Both the position numbers and the translations under genes were made by a program. This document shows, piece by piece, positions 1 to 12,746 of a stretch of DNA of 64,000 nt. Each line of letters starts with the position of its first letter. Position 1 is the stretch's first letter. Source of the stretch: Strobilurus pachycystidiatus (lineage: Eukaryota; Basidiomycota; Agaricomycetes; Agaricales; Physalacriaceae); NCBI GenBank assembly GCA_019915135.1, contig JAHLMK010000013.1:1054001-1118000 (forward strand), written 5' to 3'. Under the pieces are notes generated by a model, which ran no database searches, was not told where the DNA came from, and was given only the letters and a program-made list of their open reading frames with translations.

Positions 1-733
1 CTGGAATCTTCACTTACGACACGAAATCGACCTGCCAGAAGACGAGCATGGTTGATGAGAGGAGTACGGTTTTTGCTCCTATCACGGAAGACGAATGTAC
101 TGACCTTTGTTGACAGCCACTGGCATGCTTAACAAGCTCCCCGGCAACAACCCCGTCACGGGTCTGGGTGCCAACGCTATTCCCGCCACCAGCTTGACAG
201 AGCCTGATTTCTTGGACCCGGTCTACGTCTACACTAACGGCGTTTACCCCACTGGCGACTACACGGGCGTTTCTGGTGGCGCCACCCCCACCGCCACTTC
301 TTCGGCCGCGGAAGAGTCCTCTACTGCCAGCTCTGCTGATGAATCCGCCGCACCCTCTAGCGCGGGTGGTGTACTCGTTGTGCACCACACTAGCAGCGCC
401 GCTGCCGGAACCACTTCTGCTGCTGCCACATCCGCGGCTGAGGTCACTCACGCCACCACCAAGTCCACCGCTACCGCCAAGACCACTTCATCTCCCGAAA
501 CCGATCCTTCGTCCGATGCAGGCGAGGCCGCATCCTCCACTTCCGAGTCTGAACCCGAGGAGACTGGCGAATGCGGCTCGAACGGTACTGGGCACGGCCA
601 CGGGCCCCACCATGGCGACCACCACGGCGACCACCACGGCGCTCACTACGGCGCTCACCATGGCCGTCGTGAGAGCCAGCGTTCCCGCCGTATTCATCGT
701 CGCCACTTGGATTACTCCATGGACACCTTTTAG
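1..733 (+). CDS. Secreted Ser/Thr/Ala-rich, His-rich-tailed protein (3' part only)
   Basis: Only the 3' end is in the window. An open frame from base 3 to 63 joins, across a 53-nt intron at 64-116 (GTACGG donor, CTGAC branch site, CAG acceptor), to 117-733. The joined frame is consistent across the splice. The first ~55 visible residues look like the end of a folded domain (a Cys and several aromatic residues). A long low-complexity Ser/Thr/Ala linker follows, then a tail of repeated HHGD/HHGA units and a basic end. Such linkers are typical of heavily O-glycosylated extracellular or cell-wall fungal proteins, and a His-rich tail could bind metal; both are inferences. A copper enzyme of the LPMO type is possible, but the catalytic domain lies outside the window. 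Shadow frames in this GC-rich stretch are not genes. Confidence 0.6.
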
Positions 734-1315
734 GTGAACCTGATACATCCATCCTCGTTTGCCTCTCGGATCCACCCCTCGCGCTCTCAAACCTGATATC
801 TTTTTATGATGTATATTGTTATTCCCGTTACGTCTCTCCTGTCTCTTGTCTCTCTCCTCGACTATGCTTAGAGAGCATACTTAACCGCCTCCCTTCCTTA
901 TTACGTGGAACGTGAATGTGGCGAAGGGAAATGTGCGGTGCTGGTCTACTTACTGATTTACACACATGGTTTTTTTGTTGGGTTTAGAATTCGGTAGATC
1001 TGAATGAATACAAATGTGCAATCTTTTCATCGCGAGGGATCTACACGCCTACTGCAATTGTGCGGAAGTGTCATGATAGCGAACAGTGGGTGGGTCAGGA
1101 AGACACCCTGATTGGAATCTGACGCGTTCATTACCGTTACGGCTTACTTTAGCTCGCATTGGTTATATGCCGAATGATACATGTCTTTCCCAGGGCGCCG
1201 GACGTCGTACTTCATCTTGACATCCGAGTATCGTGTCCATCTTTACTGCGACCTTTGGTACTTAATAGATACGTTGGGGACTCCTTGCAATTCCTCCCGT
1301 TCCTCGGTCCCATCC
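734..1315. other. Intergenic region
   Basis: This holds the 3' flank of the secreted-protein gene and the region upstream of the next ORF. I see no convincing coding sequence, RNA gene or repeat. Pyrimidine-rich tracts around 830-900 are ordinary fungal UTR or promoter sequence. Confidence 0.5.
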
Positions 1316-2053
1316 ATGTTCGCCAGATCCTCAGAGCCTTTGCCCCCGCCCCTTCTGGAGCTTATCGCCAACCCATCCGCTGTCGAGACGCGCTTCCCTC
1401 CATGGCCTGTCCGTCCAGATACTTGGCGCATATCACATGTCAAACCTCCAGCTCGGCGGTGCCCATCATCATGGATGATGTTCACATGTATGAGCGCCCC
1501 CAGCCCCCAACGCCGTCCTGAGCCTGGGCGCGACACCCCACTCGCGGCGTTCTACCGCATATACCAATTCCTCATCGCCGATTCCAAGTTCTCCGTTCGG
1601 CTGCGGGACGAGCTAGAGTATTTCTGTAGGGGGCACCCTGGGTGCCAGTGGGCTGTTTGTGATATTCCTGATCCGAGGAAGGGGGCTAACGTTGATGAAG
1701 CGACGTACGCGGCGATGGCGGGGCTGACGCGGTTGATGTGTGCGTGGTTCAATCGGACGCGGAGGATTGTCCCTAGGGCGGTCACGGTTGTTGTGGATTT
1801 GGAACAGAGCAGGTTTCTTCAGAGGAAGAGAAGTGATCTCACGGTGGGAAAGAGTGGTACGTGCGAGTGGGAGACGGAGCCGGCTTGGGCGGGGAAGGTG
1901 AAGCCGTTGAGGGAGGTTGTGTACGTACCGGATGCCGAAGGGAATTTTGTGGGAGATAAGGGTAGGGATGAGAAGGCGCCGGGACCGGGGGCGTGTAGGA
2001 TTATGAGGGAGATGGGGATTGTGATGCGGGAGCCGCATATTTATTTTATATGA
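1316..2053 (+). CDS. Hypothetical protein, family not recognised
   Basis: This is a single open frame. The first plausible ATG is at 1316 (245 aa); the frame is also open upstream to an ATG at 1181, and an ATG at 1490 would give 187 aa. From about 1490 onward the composition is protein-like: an AAFYRIYQFL helix, a short Cys-containing stretch (FCRGHPGCQWAVC), a hydrophobic strand (AVTVVVDLEQ) and a charged C-terminal half. No signal peptide or membrane segment is evident and I do not recognise the family. Codon use resembles the neighbouring genes, so the 3' two thirds are probably real. The start is uncertain, and the region before 1490 could be UTR or a spliced exon. Confidence 0.4.
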   Translation: MFARSSEPLPPPLLELIANPSAVETRFPPWPVRPDTWRISHVKPPARRCPSSWMMFTCMSAPSPQRRPEPGRDTPLAAFYRIYQFLIADSKFSVRLRDELEYFCRGHPGCQWAVCDIPDPRKGANVDEATYAAMAGLTRLMCAWFNRTRRIVPRAVTVVVDLEQSRFLQRKRSDLTVGKSGTCEWETEPAWAGKVKPLREVVYVPDAEGNFVGDKGRDEKAPGPGACRIMREMGIVMREPHIYFI

Positions 2054-2681
2054 TAAGTAAGTTACTGAGCTAGGATGGTTCGTGTAATAGTAATCTGTAA
2101 TTCGAGGTAACGGACCATGTATTAATCCAATCACAAAGACGTCAGAGAAACGATATCAGCATGGACGGATTTGCGGCCGATGTTGCGCCAGATAGTATGT
2201 GAGGGCATTTCATGCGTGGATGGCGGAAGACGGTATGCCTGGATATGAAGATCATGGTGTTGATTCGTCACGGTTATACTTCTAGATTGTTCGCATGTTG
2301 GCCTGTAGACTTCCCTGTATAGACATGGTATGGTGGGAAGCATCAAAATTCCATGTCATTCACCCATGCCTTCATGATCTCCGCTTTGAACAGGTTTTTG
2401 ACGCGACTGGACGCGTGGCGGTGTATGTAGGCTTTGACGCCGAAGGACTTGCACTTTGTGAGAAAGTCGTGTTATTTCGCGTGCTTTGGTTCGTTGAGTC
2501 AGAGGTAAGAAGAGAACCATGTTTAGAGTAGGAGGCAAGGTCGAAATCACTAACAAATGTCTAAAAGACCAGGCGAACAAAGGGAGGACAAAGCTAAGCC
2601 AGCCGATCACGTAATCCTTTCTTTCCCTTTCACCCCGACGATCACAGCTACGGCAGCGACGGGACACACACATCGCCCGCC
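2054..2681. other. Intergenic region upstream of the giant gene
   Basis: There is no convincing gene here; short open frames at 2295-2531 and on the minus strand lack protein-like character. The last ~100 bases are pyrimidine- and CA-rich and lead into the ATG at 2682, consistent with the promoter and 5' UTR of the DUF3638 gene. Confidence 0.5.
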
Positions 2682-5600
2682 ATGGAGGCCATCCGCTTCG
2701 CCGTCGACCACGTTTTTATGCCGCCCAAGCTGCCGCAGAGGGCGGGAGACCCGACGCAGGACATGGCCATGGAGAACGCGCTCGCCGGCTATGTGCACGA
2801 ATGCGCGGAGGAGTACATGAATCTGATGGGGGAATCATACGAGAACTGGAAGGTCGTCGTCGACTGCCTTCACGCAGTGAGTAAGCTGCACACCGACGCG
2901 CCGTACACCGCCGGCAAGCTGGAGCAGCGGTTCGAGGAAATGCTGCCTGGAGGTGACTCTTGCTCAAAAAAATCAATTTCGCCCTTTTTGACGCGATTTT
3001 TAGATGTCATCGCGCTGCTCATTCGGAAACAGAACGCTGGGCTCATCATCCGCCGCAATGAGGACGATACCGTCGTCTTTGAAGTCTTCGAAGTGACCGC
3101 GCCGGCGGCGCAGGTGGTGCAGAGAGAGGGCAAGCTGCGCTGGACATTTCCCGGCTCGGCCGTCGCGATATCCAAGGACGAATTCATCCATCCTGATTTT
3201 CGCGCGCAGCTGGCCTCCTTCATCGCCCACATGAACCGCGACGAGCTCGACATCGCCGCTCGGGAAACAAACGACATTGCTGTCCATCCCAAATTCATCA
3301 CCAATCTTCTCATGACCATTCTCGCTGCCGTCGGGGGCGGAAACAACGCGATTATTGCGCCCAGCCGACGAGTCACGAAGCGCATCGCGGACGAAGCGCT
3401 CTCTGAGAAGAGTCAGCCACCATGGAGACGATCGCCCCTCTGGCTGGTCATACGCGTCGTGATGCAGACGACGCTCAATGACCCCACTGAATACAAGTCC
3501 TTCATGATCTACTTCATGGCCAGTCTGACCAAGAAGGCCCTTGACTTTCGGTCGGCCACTTTGGCGCACATGACGAAGAAGATTGGGCGTCGCGCCGCTA
3601 AGCTCGGCGAGGCTTTGCAACAGGAGGCGATTGATGAGGCTACGAGTGCATGCGAAGCCGCACAGGACGTGATTCGGGGTCGCTGGGAGAAGATCCAGGA
3701 GACAGAGTCTCAGCCTATCCCGAACTGGGAACCGTACAATCTCGACGTCGACGGCGACACCCAGCTCCAACTCAATCACTCGACGCCCTATATCACCAAT
3801 GCCCTCTACCACCATTCCTCCCTTGTCATCACATCGTCTTACACTCCCAAGCACGCACGCCGGTTACGCGACTACCCCTTCCACGAGATGCTCCGTCAAG
3901 ATCTCCTCTCGTTTAGAGAGGAAAGAGACGCGTCTCTCGTGCTTGCCGACTTCGAGGACGCCGTACGCACCAATCTTGGTAACTGGATCGAGATGTCTCT
4001 CTCCGACTCGACAGCGCCGACCCATCTGTTCAGCAAAATCAAACAGTACGCTGATCTAGCATCCTACCAGTACAAGGAGAACGCCGAGCAGCAGTCATTG
4101 ATGGTGTTGGTCCTTCTCGAGCTTTGGGTAGCGCTTGACAAGATCGTCGTGGAGAAATGTCGTCTACTTGCGTCTTATTCCCCCGAAGTCCCCATCTCCG
4201 TCTTGGAGCCCCTTCTTTTTCGGAGTGCTGGTGAACTGGCGCGTGTCAGGGACGTTGCCATCTACCTCCAGCGCAGGACATCTGAGGCGAAAACCGCAAA
4301 TCGACCGTCGCTATTTGGAACGCTATCGGCCTGGTCGTTCTCCGCCAAGTACTACGCGTCGTCGCAGCCAATGCGAGCAGCGAAGGACCTTATCGAGAAG
4401 AAGGCGACCAAGCGCAAGAACGAGAAGACTGCTGAGCTGGCGGAGAAGAATAAGGAGCAGGCTGATTGGGAGCGCAAGCGCAACAGGACGGAACACTCTG
4501 AGGAATGTACTGCTGGTTTTTCACGGAAACGCAAGAACAGATATTGCCCTAAGTGCTCGCTTGAGGTATGCTGGCTTTTTGACTTAAGTTCATATGTCAT
4601 TAATGCATTTTACCCTTAGTACGAAAGGCCCGAAATCACTAGATACGAATGGCCGCTGCCAGACTCGGAATTGCAGCTCCAGAATTTCATCTTCGAGCTG
4701 TATTGTCCTTCTCATATCTCAATCTGGCGAGAAGCGACCTACATGCTTTTGTACGACCGCTTCACTGCGTCCGACGTGAAGCCCCGCGCGATGGGGACGG
4801 CCACCGGAGTTCACTCCTACATGACAGTCACCCAGGGTATGACACTGTCGGGCACAGCCAGCAACAGGATCACCCTTGCCGCTATCAGATCGTCTGGCGG
4901 GACCGGCGCTATTCAACTTCCTGCTCAATCCTTCGAAGTCTGTGTCAAACACCAAAAGGAATGGCACATCTACGACTCCAACTTCCGCAACTTCATTACT
5001 TGCGACCTCGACGAGAAGGACAAGACGTTCCACGTAGCGGCCACACGTCAATTCGGGACACTAACCCTTCCGCCGTCCAAAGTCTATAAGGGCTTGCAGT
5101 ATACTGTCAGTGGGACGCACCATACGGAGAATCAGGTCCAGGCGAAGCAAGCCGAGTGCTCGTATGACCTCAGTTTACACGAGTACCTGGCGTTTGGGAC
5201 GCTGCGGTCGGGGAGTGTTCTTCAGTGGATGAATATTGCGAAAGCGTTCGCGACGCGCTCGTTGACGTTCAACTCGCAGTGCGTGCATGTCCTCATTTCG
5301 CAGGCGGTGCAGCAGCTGGGGAGGCTGAGCACGGAGTCTGGGACGCCGTTGTGGCATGTCGAATTGCGTTCGCCGTCGTTTTGCGAGAGTTTGTTGGGGG
5401 TGATGAAGAGGGTGCTGGATGACTCGGTGGATAATTGGAGGGAGGTGGCGACGGTGAAGACGATTATCTTGGTGGCGATTAGGCTTCTGAGCGGGGTGAA
5501 CGAGGAGGGGACGCCGGTTATGCTGGCGGCGCAGGAGCTGCTGGCTACGGCCAGGCAAACGACCTATAGGTGGCTCAAGTCTATCATTGGACAATTGGAA

Positions 5601-8600
5601 ACGACGCCCCAGAATGAGGTCGACGCTGTGAAGGCTCGGATATGCGAGATTGCGGGGACGTGTTGTTTGACGTTCGACGTCGACAATCGCGTTCTTTCGT
5701 CCTCTGACGTCGCCATCTTCATCCACGCAAGTATTGCAATCAACTCCAACTCCCCGTCTAAGCGCGATACGTCGTCTGCTCCGGCAAGGCTCCTTTTGGA
5801 TCGCGTGCAGCGGTTGTTGCATGCGTTGGGGGACGAGCTGTGGCAGCACATTGCGGTGGAACCGCAAGGCCTGGACGACGCGGTACGGGCTGTGTGGAGC
5901 TCGTATTCGCCTGGCACGCCCTGGCAGCGTATGCCGTCCCCAGACGATCGGTGGTTGTTCTGCAAGACGCAGTCGTCGAACCAGAATGTCCAGATCAACC
6001 TCTTGAGTGGGGAGCTCTTCATTGATGGGAAGCCGATAGGGAATCTTCCGAAGAAGATCACGGAGGATCCTATATATACGCGTTTGTTTGGGAAGGTGAG
6101 TTTGACAGTCGGTCTTTTGTCCGAGTGGGAGCTGATGTATCCAACAGGCGGTTTTGAGGGTTGTTCCGGCTGGAATTCCTGAGATGGACTACAAGTCGGT
6201 GCTGGATATCTCAGGCTACGAGGTTCTTATTCCTGCATTCCTTACGAGTGGACGCGAAATTAACAGCTATATCAGGTATTCTTTGCGGTCAAGGAAGATG
6301 GCCCCGTCATCATTCGAGCAAGGCCCATGAATGACAAGTTCGACGCGTTCCAAGAATACATCCCTTACACGTACTTCAGTGGCGACCTCCCTGTACCCTT
6401 TGTCGAGGACTATGTCCATTGGTTGAATATCGACACGGCTGTGATCGAATTTCGTCCCCTGAAGACACTCTGGACGCCGTCATCTCTGAACTGGAGCATC
6501 GACTTCCATTCCAAAGTCATGAAGGACCATCGAGACCACCGCCTAGTCGACATGAACAGTCCGACGTTCCAGATGGTTTACACTCGCTTGCAGGCGTTCG
6601 AGGACTCTTCGTTTGTTGTCATCACCAAGGACAGCATGGATATGCTCGAGATCAACCTACCTCGATTCCACCTGGACTTCACCCTCGACACCATGGATGG
6701 AGAGCTCGAGTCGAAGACGTACCCATGAGCATCGTTGACGCCGATCAATCGCCCCAAACTCTCTATGGGCTGAAGAGCAAGCTGACTCTACGCCAACGCC
6801 GCTCTCGTGATGTCGACTCCGAACTCCCCGTCCTTCGTCATGTTCTCATACCCCGTGGTGTGGTCAAGTTCGTTCCCGACGAGGACGGCAATCATGTGGA
6901 GGTTGAGGTGGATACGGATGTCGCAAAGAAGCGCACTGTGCCCTATCTGGTATACACCGTCAACACAAAGCTAGGCTCGCTTGCTACAAACGGAAGCTTG
7001 GAGGCAAAGCTGTACAAGATCTATCTCCATGCGCTCACAAGTCATTGTGCTCCGGATCCTCTTCTTGGCCGCACCGGAGTGGAGGAAGCGCTGAACGAAC
7101 TGGCATCCGAGACCTGCATGTCCTTTTCGAGTTTGGATCTGCCCAAGGTCGAGCTTCTCACCCTCATTCGTGGCCTCACTCCACGGCGAGAGTATCATCC
7201 ACCGCGCAAGCAGGAGACACAGTCCATCCACTGGCTAGACATTCCGCCGACGTCACAAGTTACGGCCTTCGAGCGGCTTGTCGCCCGGATTTTGGACTGG
7301 AACGAGAAGCTCTCCGTATACTCCGAGACGTCACCAACCAAGAAGGAGCTCAAGGAGAAGGAGAAGCTCAAAGAGCACTCGCCTCCTGCTCTGCTTCGAC
7401 GGGCTGCTGCCAGGGAATATCCCTTCGTTGATGTGTTGACGATGCCGCAGCTCGATGCGATCAACGACGAAATCTATCTCTCCCGTGATGGCCTGGAGGA
7501 ATCCTCCGACTGGGCTTTGGCTGCAGCGACCATGGTGCTGGAGAAGGACCCTCGCAAATTCCATGTTGCTCAGGCGCCGAAGCTTTACGAGATGTTCAAG
7601 GACAGTTGGAATCCCCTGTCGCGTTATGAACTCGATGATGTTGCCCCACTTTCCTATAATCGCCGATGGCTCAATCGAGGCGATTTCGGCCGCAGCTTCC
7701 TCCCTTTGTACGAGCTTTGCATATCGGACGCCCTCACAGTCGACGAGAAGCTGTACTCGCTCCTTTTCAGTCTTCCAGCTCTTGCCTTTGGAGGCAGTCT
7801 CGAGGCCCGCATCATCCCTTACTTTGCCGCATTTGCGCTCCTTCCTGAGAAGTTCTCCCATGTTGTGCCGCTCCGCAGCAAGTCATTCGACTTGAACTAT
7901 GGAACCTACCCCCGGAACGAGGACATCAATCCTATCGTTCGTCGGTTCACTGTCATACGTCCTTTGGAAGAGACACCGTCGGAAGACCTGATGCAACTTG
8001 GAGATGAGGAGATCGAACAGTACGCTGAGCGAAGACGGAAGCATTACAACGAGCGTGTCGCGGCGGGTACAACCCGTCTTGTGAAGCAGGTCTTGGAACT
8101 GTACCAGACTTATCATCATCCGACCATGCCTGCTCTTCCCAACGAAGCTCAACATGATCTCTATCATAGAGCTGCGAAAGTCATGGACGATGCGCATCTC
8201 ATCTTCAAGCATTGTCATCAGAATGGGAAGCTCAAAACCTTCGCTACCCAGATCCACGACGTGTTGACTCCACTCAATATTCCTACTCGAGGCGACAGTT
8301 TCCCGACCTTGATCTCCGCCGTTGACGATGACATTCAGGACCCTCAACCCACATCCCCTCTCCATATCGTTAACCTCCAACGTCTGATGCGTACTCGAGA
8401 TGCGCCATCGCTTGATGATCACGTTCTCACCGACCTATCCACTCCCGAGAACCGTGCGCCTGCTAATCTCAAGGTTGACGCCCCCAGTGTTGTGGCTTTG
8501 AAGCGAACTCTTGACGAATTCTCGGAAACGACGATCCCGTTACAGAGCCAGTACGGCAAGGATATGCAGACCAGTCTGAATCGGCTCAAGTCCAGCCTAC

Positions 8601-11600
8601 AAACCAATGTTGCTGGTAACCGTCCCCAAGGAATCGATGTCGGACTTCATCTGCACAATTGTCGAGTGCAGTTCGCTGCTATGTTCACGGCCCTACAGTA
8701 CTCGTTTTCGCATCTGACGGAGTTGGAGCGGTTATTGGGTGCCGGTGGGATGTGGCCGTTCATCAACATACGCACTGTTCTCTTCCAGATGACGAGGCCG
8801 ATTTGGGTCCACTTGAGCGCCGAGTGGCAGGCGTTTCTAATTACCTTCGCCATCGCCCTTATTCGCCTTCAGCAGGCCGAACGTATGACCGCCCTCGTCA
8901 GTGCGAACAAGAGGGAGGAGCTGGAGCGGGAGATTGGCAACATGCGTCTTTTGGACGTTGATTTATTCACTAAGCATCCCGATTGGCTGTTAATCATGGT
9001 GAGCATGTTGTCTAGTCGTCGTTCGTATAATTCACGATTCATTCTACCTCAGATCGAGCATAACTTCTTCGCCCGGGCAATCCAAATTCAAGTCGCCCTC
9101 GAGATGTTTACTCCGTCATCCGGCAGCAACACTGCCCTGCAGCTCAACATGGGCGAAGGAAAATCATCCGTCATCGCGCCTATGGTTGCTGCATCTCTCG
9201 CTGATGGGCAGAAGTTTGTACGGCTCGTCGTCTTGAAGCCCCTTGCTCCGCAAATGCTCCAGCTTTTCATCGACCGCCTCTCTTCCCTTCCTAATCGTCG
9301 CATCTGCTACTTCCCATTCACCCGACAAATGAAGTGCGGACCAGGCGGCATGACTCGCATTCATAACTTGAACATGCAATGCATGTTGGATGGCGCAGTC
9401 GTCATCGAGCAACCAGAGCATATTCTCTCGGCCAAGCTTCTGACCATCGACAAGCTGCTCATGATGAGGGAAGATAGTAGCAACGAAGTTCGACAAGAAG
9501 CGACCGAAGCGCTTCTTGCGCAGCATTGGTTGGAGGATCGAGCTCGGGATATCCTCGATGAAAGCGACGAGGTGCTCCACGTCCGCTACCAGCTCATATA
9601 CACCAAGGGCACTCAGTGTCCCATGGAGGGGCATCCGGACCGGTGGACTGTGATCCAGGACGTCCTTCGCCTGGCTGCCAGAGTGGTCGATGAACTGGCC
9701 GAGATGGACGATACAATTGAAGTTCGACGGTCGGAACCATGGGCATTTCCGCATGTCAAGATACCACAGCAGGATGGGGAGGGCATCGTTGAAGAGCTAT
9801 TGTCGAGGATGGTTGAGGCCGTTATGGATGAGGAACTCCAATCTATCCCCACCAAGCGTTTCACTCCCGCAGCCCAAAAGTCCCTCCGCAAATACCTCAC
9901 TCGCAAAGACGCAAATAACGATGGTCTCATCCTTAGACGCGCCCTCTCTCCGCCCGCCTTCAATGCCGTCCTGATCGTTCGCGGTGTTTTAGCGTATGGT
10001 CTTCTCATTTACGTCCTTCAGGACCGACGGTGGCGCGTCGATTATGGCCTCGATCTGTCGCGTCTGATGCTCGCTGTTCCCTATCGGGCGAAGGACCTTC
10101 CCTCTCTACGATCTGAATTTGGTCATCCCGACATCGCTATCCTCCTGACCTGTCTTGCCTATTACTACCACGGTTTGAACGAGGACCAGATGGATGCGAC
10201 CATAAAACATCTGCTCATCCTGAGCAATCCCATGGATCACTACGCGCAGTGGGTCAGCGACATCTCCCCAAATCGTCTGCCACTTGGCCTTCGAGATCTC
10301 AATGGCATGAATATCGACGATGGACAGCAACGTATCGTAGTCTTCGAACTATTCCGTTATAATCGCGTCGTCATTGACTTCTACTTGACGAACATCGTCT
10401 TCCCCAAAGCGGCTAAAGAATTTCCTCACAAACTGCCCACGAATGGATGGGATCTGTCGGAGACCAAGGCGAACGTCACAACTGGTTTCAGCGGAACGAA
10501 CGACAACAGGTATCTCCTCCCCACCTCCATTCGTCAGGAGGATCCCGTTGATCAAGGTGGCACCAATGCGCTGGTCTTGACGTATCTCCTCCGTCCCGAA
10601 AACGCGTGGTACAAATGTACGCGTAACTCCAGTGGTAAAACCTGCTCGGGCTTCGACATCATCAAGCTCCTCGCGGAAAAGCCGGCTATTCGTGTTCTAC
10701 TCGACGTTGGAGCCCAGATGCTTGACATGAGCAATCAAGCACTCGTTGATGCATGGTTAGCGTTGATGCCGCCGGAAATCGAGGCCGCCATCTTCTTCAA
10801 CTCTGACGACGAGCTCATGACCATCACGCGTTCTGGCATCGTCGCCCCGCTCATTTCGTCGCCATACAAGCAGCAAACCGATAAATGTATCGTATATCTT
10901 GACGATGCCCACACACGTGGTACGGACCTTAAGCTGCCCATTCATTGGCAAGCTGCGGTGACGCTTGGGAAGAAGGTTACCAAAGATCGCTTAGTTCAAG
11001 GTACGATTGCCATTTAGCCTCATTCAGGTTTCTCATCATCTCCAGGTTGTATGCGAATGAGACAGCTCGGTCGGGGCCAGTCACTAGCATTCTTCGCGCC
11101 ACCGGAAGTCGACGCTGCCATCCGACGCAATACTCCGCGACTGGCCAATTCTCCACGCGCCAAAGTGCAGATCTCAGATATCATCAAATGGTGTATGCTG
11201 GAGACATGCACTGACATCGAGCATCATTTCCCGCAGTGGGTTCAGCAGGGTGTAGACTATGACGTACGGAGCAAGGCGCTTCGGCCGTTACACGGTCTGG
11301 ATGTTCTGACAGAGGACCATGTCAAGCTTGTGGAGAATGTTTGGCTGCAGAAGGAGGCGCGCAAGCTGGCGGAGATGTACGAAGGCGGCACGTCAGATTC
11401 TTTGGGTCGGTATATCCGGCGGTATCCTTTGCTCCAAGAAAGGCTCAAGTCGATGGGTCTTGAGGCGATGGCACACGACAACATGGACGAGGAGCAAGAA
11501 CGAGAAGTTATACACGAGATGGAGGTTGAGCGCCATCCTGAACGGCCTCCTCCAGTCGATTTCGCGAAGCACATCCTTGATACCGATGTCAAGCGATTTG

Positions 11601-12319
11601 TGGAGACCGGCAAACTCGATATTTCGTCCGAAGGATTCTCGCCGATATCCTCTCTTCTGGAGCACGTCCCGTACTGGCACGACCACTCTCACAATTCACC
11701 CTTCGACAAAAACTTCCTTGTCACGGCCGACTTCGCTGTTACAATCAAGGGCGACAGGCGGACTCGCGTCGAGGTACAATTCTGGAAACAGGCGCACTGG
11801 CTCTTGTCTACCAATGTTCCCAATGCAGAGCAGGTCCTCGTTCTCCTCAGTCAGTGGGAAGCGCAGAACGTCTTGTATCTCATCCGAAATAAGGGCCCAC
11901 GGTCGCCTGTGCGATTACATCTGTATTCACCACGCGTCACTCGGAACGCACAGGCCTTTGACGATCTGTCATTCTACTCCATCCCGCCTCTCGAGCCCAG
12001 CTCTCCACGGCCTTCCTCGCGTATCATCATGCAGCTCAACATCCTGGCAGGACAACTGTACCCATCGTCGTTCGAACAGTACAAATCTCTCTGTCAATTC
12101 CTGGGTGTCGTCAGCACGGAGACGTTGGTCTCACAGGCGGATGGGTTCGTGGTACCCGCGAATCGGAAAGAGCACATGCAGGAGTGTCCGTTCACCTTGA
12201 GTCCCGTCGGGTTCCTGAAGGAGCTGATAGCGGTGCGGAGGAAGGGGCACGACTTTGCATTGACGCCGATGGGCAAGATCTTGAATGGCTATAGACTAAC
12301 GGAGGATGACTTCGCATAA
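2682..12319 (+). CDS. Giant DUF6606/DUF3638/DUF3645 protein, with one apparent frameshift
   Basis: Eight coding blocks can be joined in phase: 2682-2952, 3004-4565, 4620-6095, 6148-6222, 6276-6724, 6725-8998, 9053-11000 and 11046-12319. All are separated by 45-54 nt GT..AG introns except the 6724/6725 join. The product would be ~3,109 aa, the usual size of this fungal family, often annotated as ubiquitinyl hydrolase-like. Residues 1 to ~600 resemble the DUF6606 N-terminal domain. Near residue 2068 the P-loop-like motif NMGEGKSSVIAPM starts the DUF3638 helicase-like region. HTRGTDLKLP (~2654) and DRLVQGCMRMRQLG follow, as in the ATPase C-terminal part. At 6720-6727 the frame shifts by one: frame 0 stops at TGA 6726-6728, while frame 2 carries on with the conserved sequence. 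Exactly one missing base restores a total divisible by three. No splice site explains it, so it is an assembly indel or a real disabling mutation. The biochemical activity of the family is not established; a deubiquitinase label is a database inference. Confidence 0.88.
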
Positions 12320-12746
12320 TGTCAGTCGTTTTTTATCGCTGTTGTGGCGCACAACTGATGTTTCTTGCTCTAGGCTACTCACTCAGGATTTGGAATTGCT
12401 AATCTTGCATATCTAAACGTACTCATTATCCATCTCGCTTAATGTACATATACCCTACGCGCATTGTAAACACCTCTATAACTGTAGATTATATCCTGAT
12501 ACCGTTTGTGAGTATTCTAAATACTTGTAGTATACAATGCTTTATCTTGCTACATTATTCCACTCTGCTACACAATTATCTCTTCTTTCTGTGTGATTGC
12601 CTCGCGAAAGTTTTCAGTAAATCAGCATACTGTATCCGATGTACGCAAGTTACTCATACAAGACTGGAAGACAGAGAAAGAGTCAGAGAAATATACACGC
12701 TGTAAAGAATACAATTACAATCTCATACTTTTACTAGTAATCAATT
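12320..12746. other. AT-rich convergent intergenic region
   Basis: The 3' ends of the giant gene (plus) and the O-methyltransferase (minus) face each other here. The stretch is AT-rich with TAAAC/TATA-like words suited to polyadenylation. I see no gene; the 12442-12705 open frame is low-complexity and not protein-like. Confidence 0.5.

Noticed and set aside
2870..3854. Long minus-strand open frames opposite the giant gene (also at 5175-5867, 7883-8422, 9164-9754)
   Set aside because: They are antisense shadows of GC-rich coding sequence with no family character, and the plus strand holds conserved DUF6606/DUF3638 sequence.
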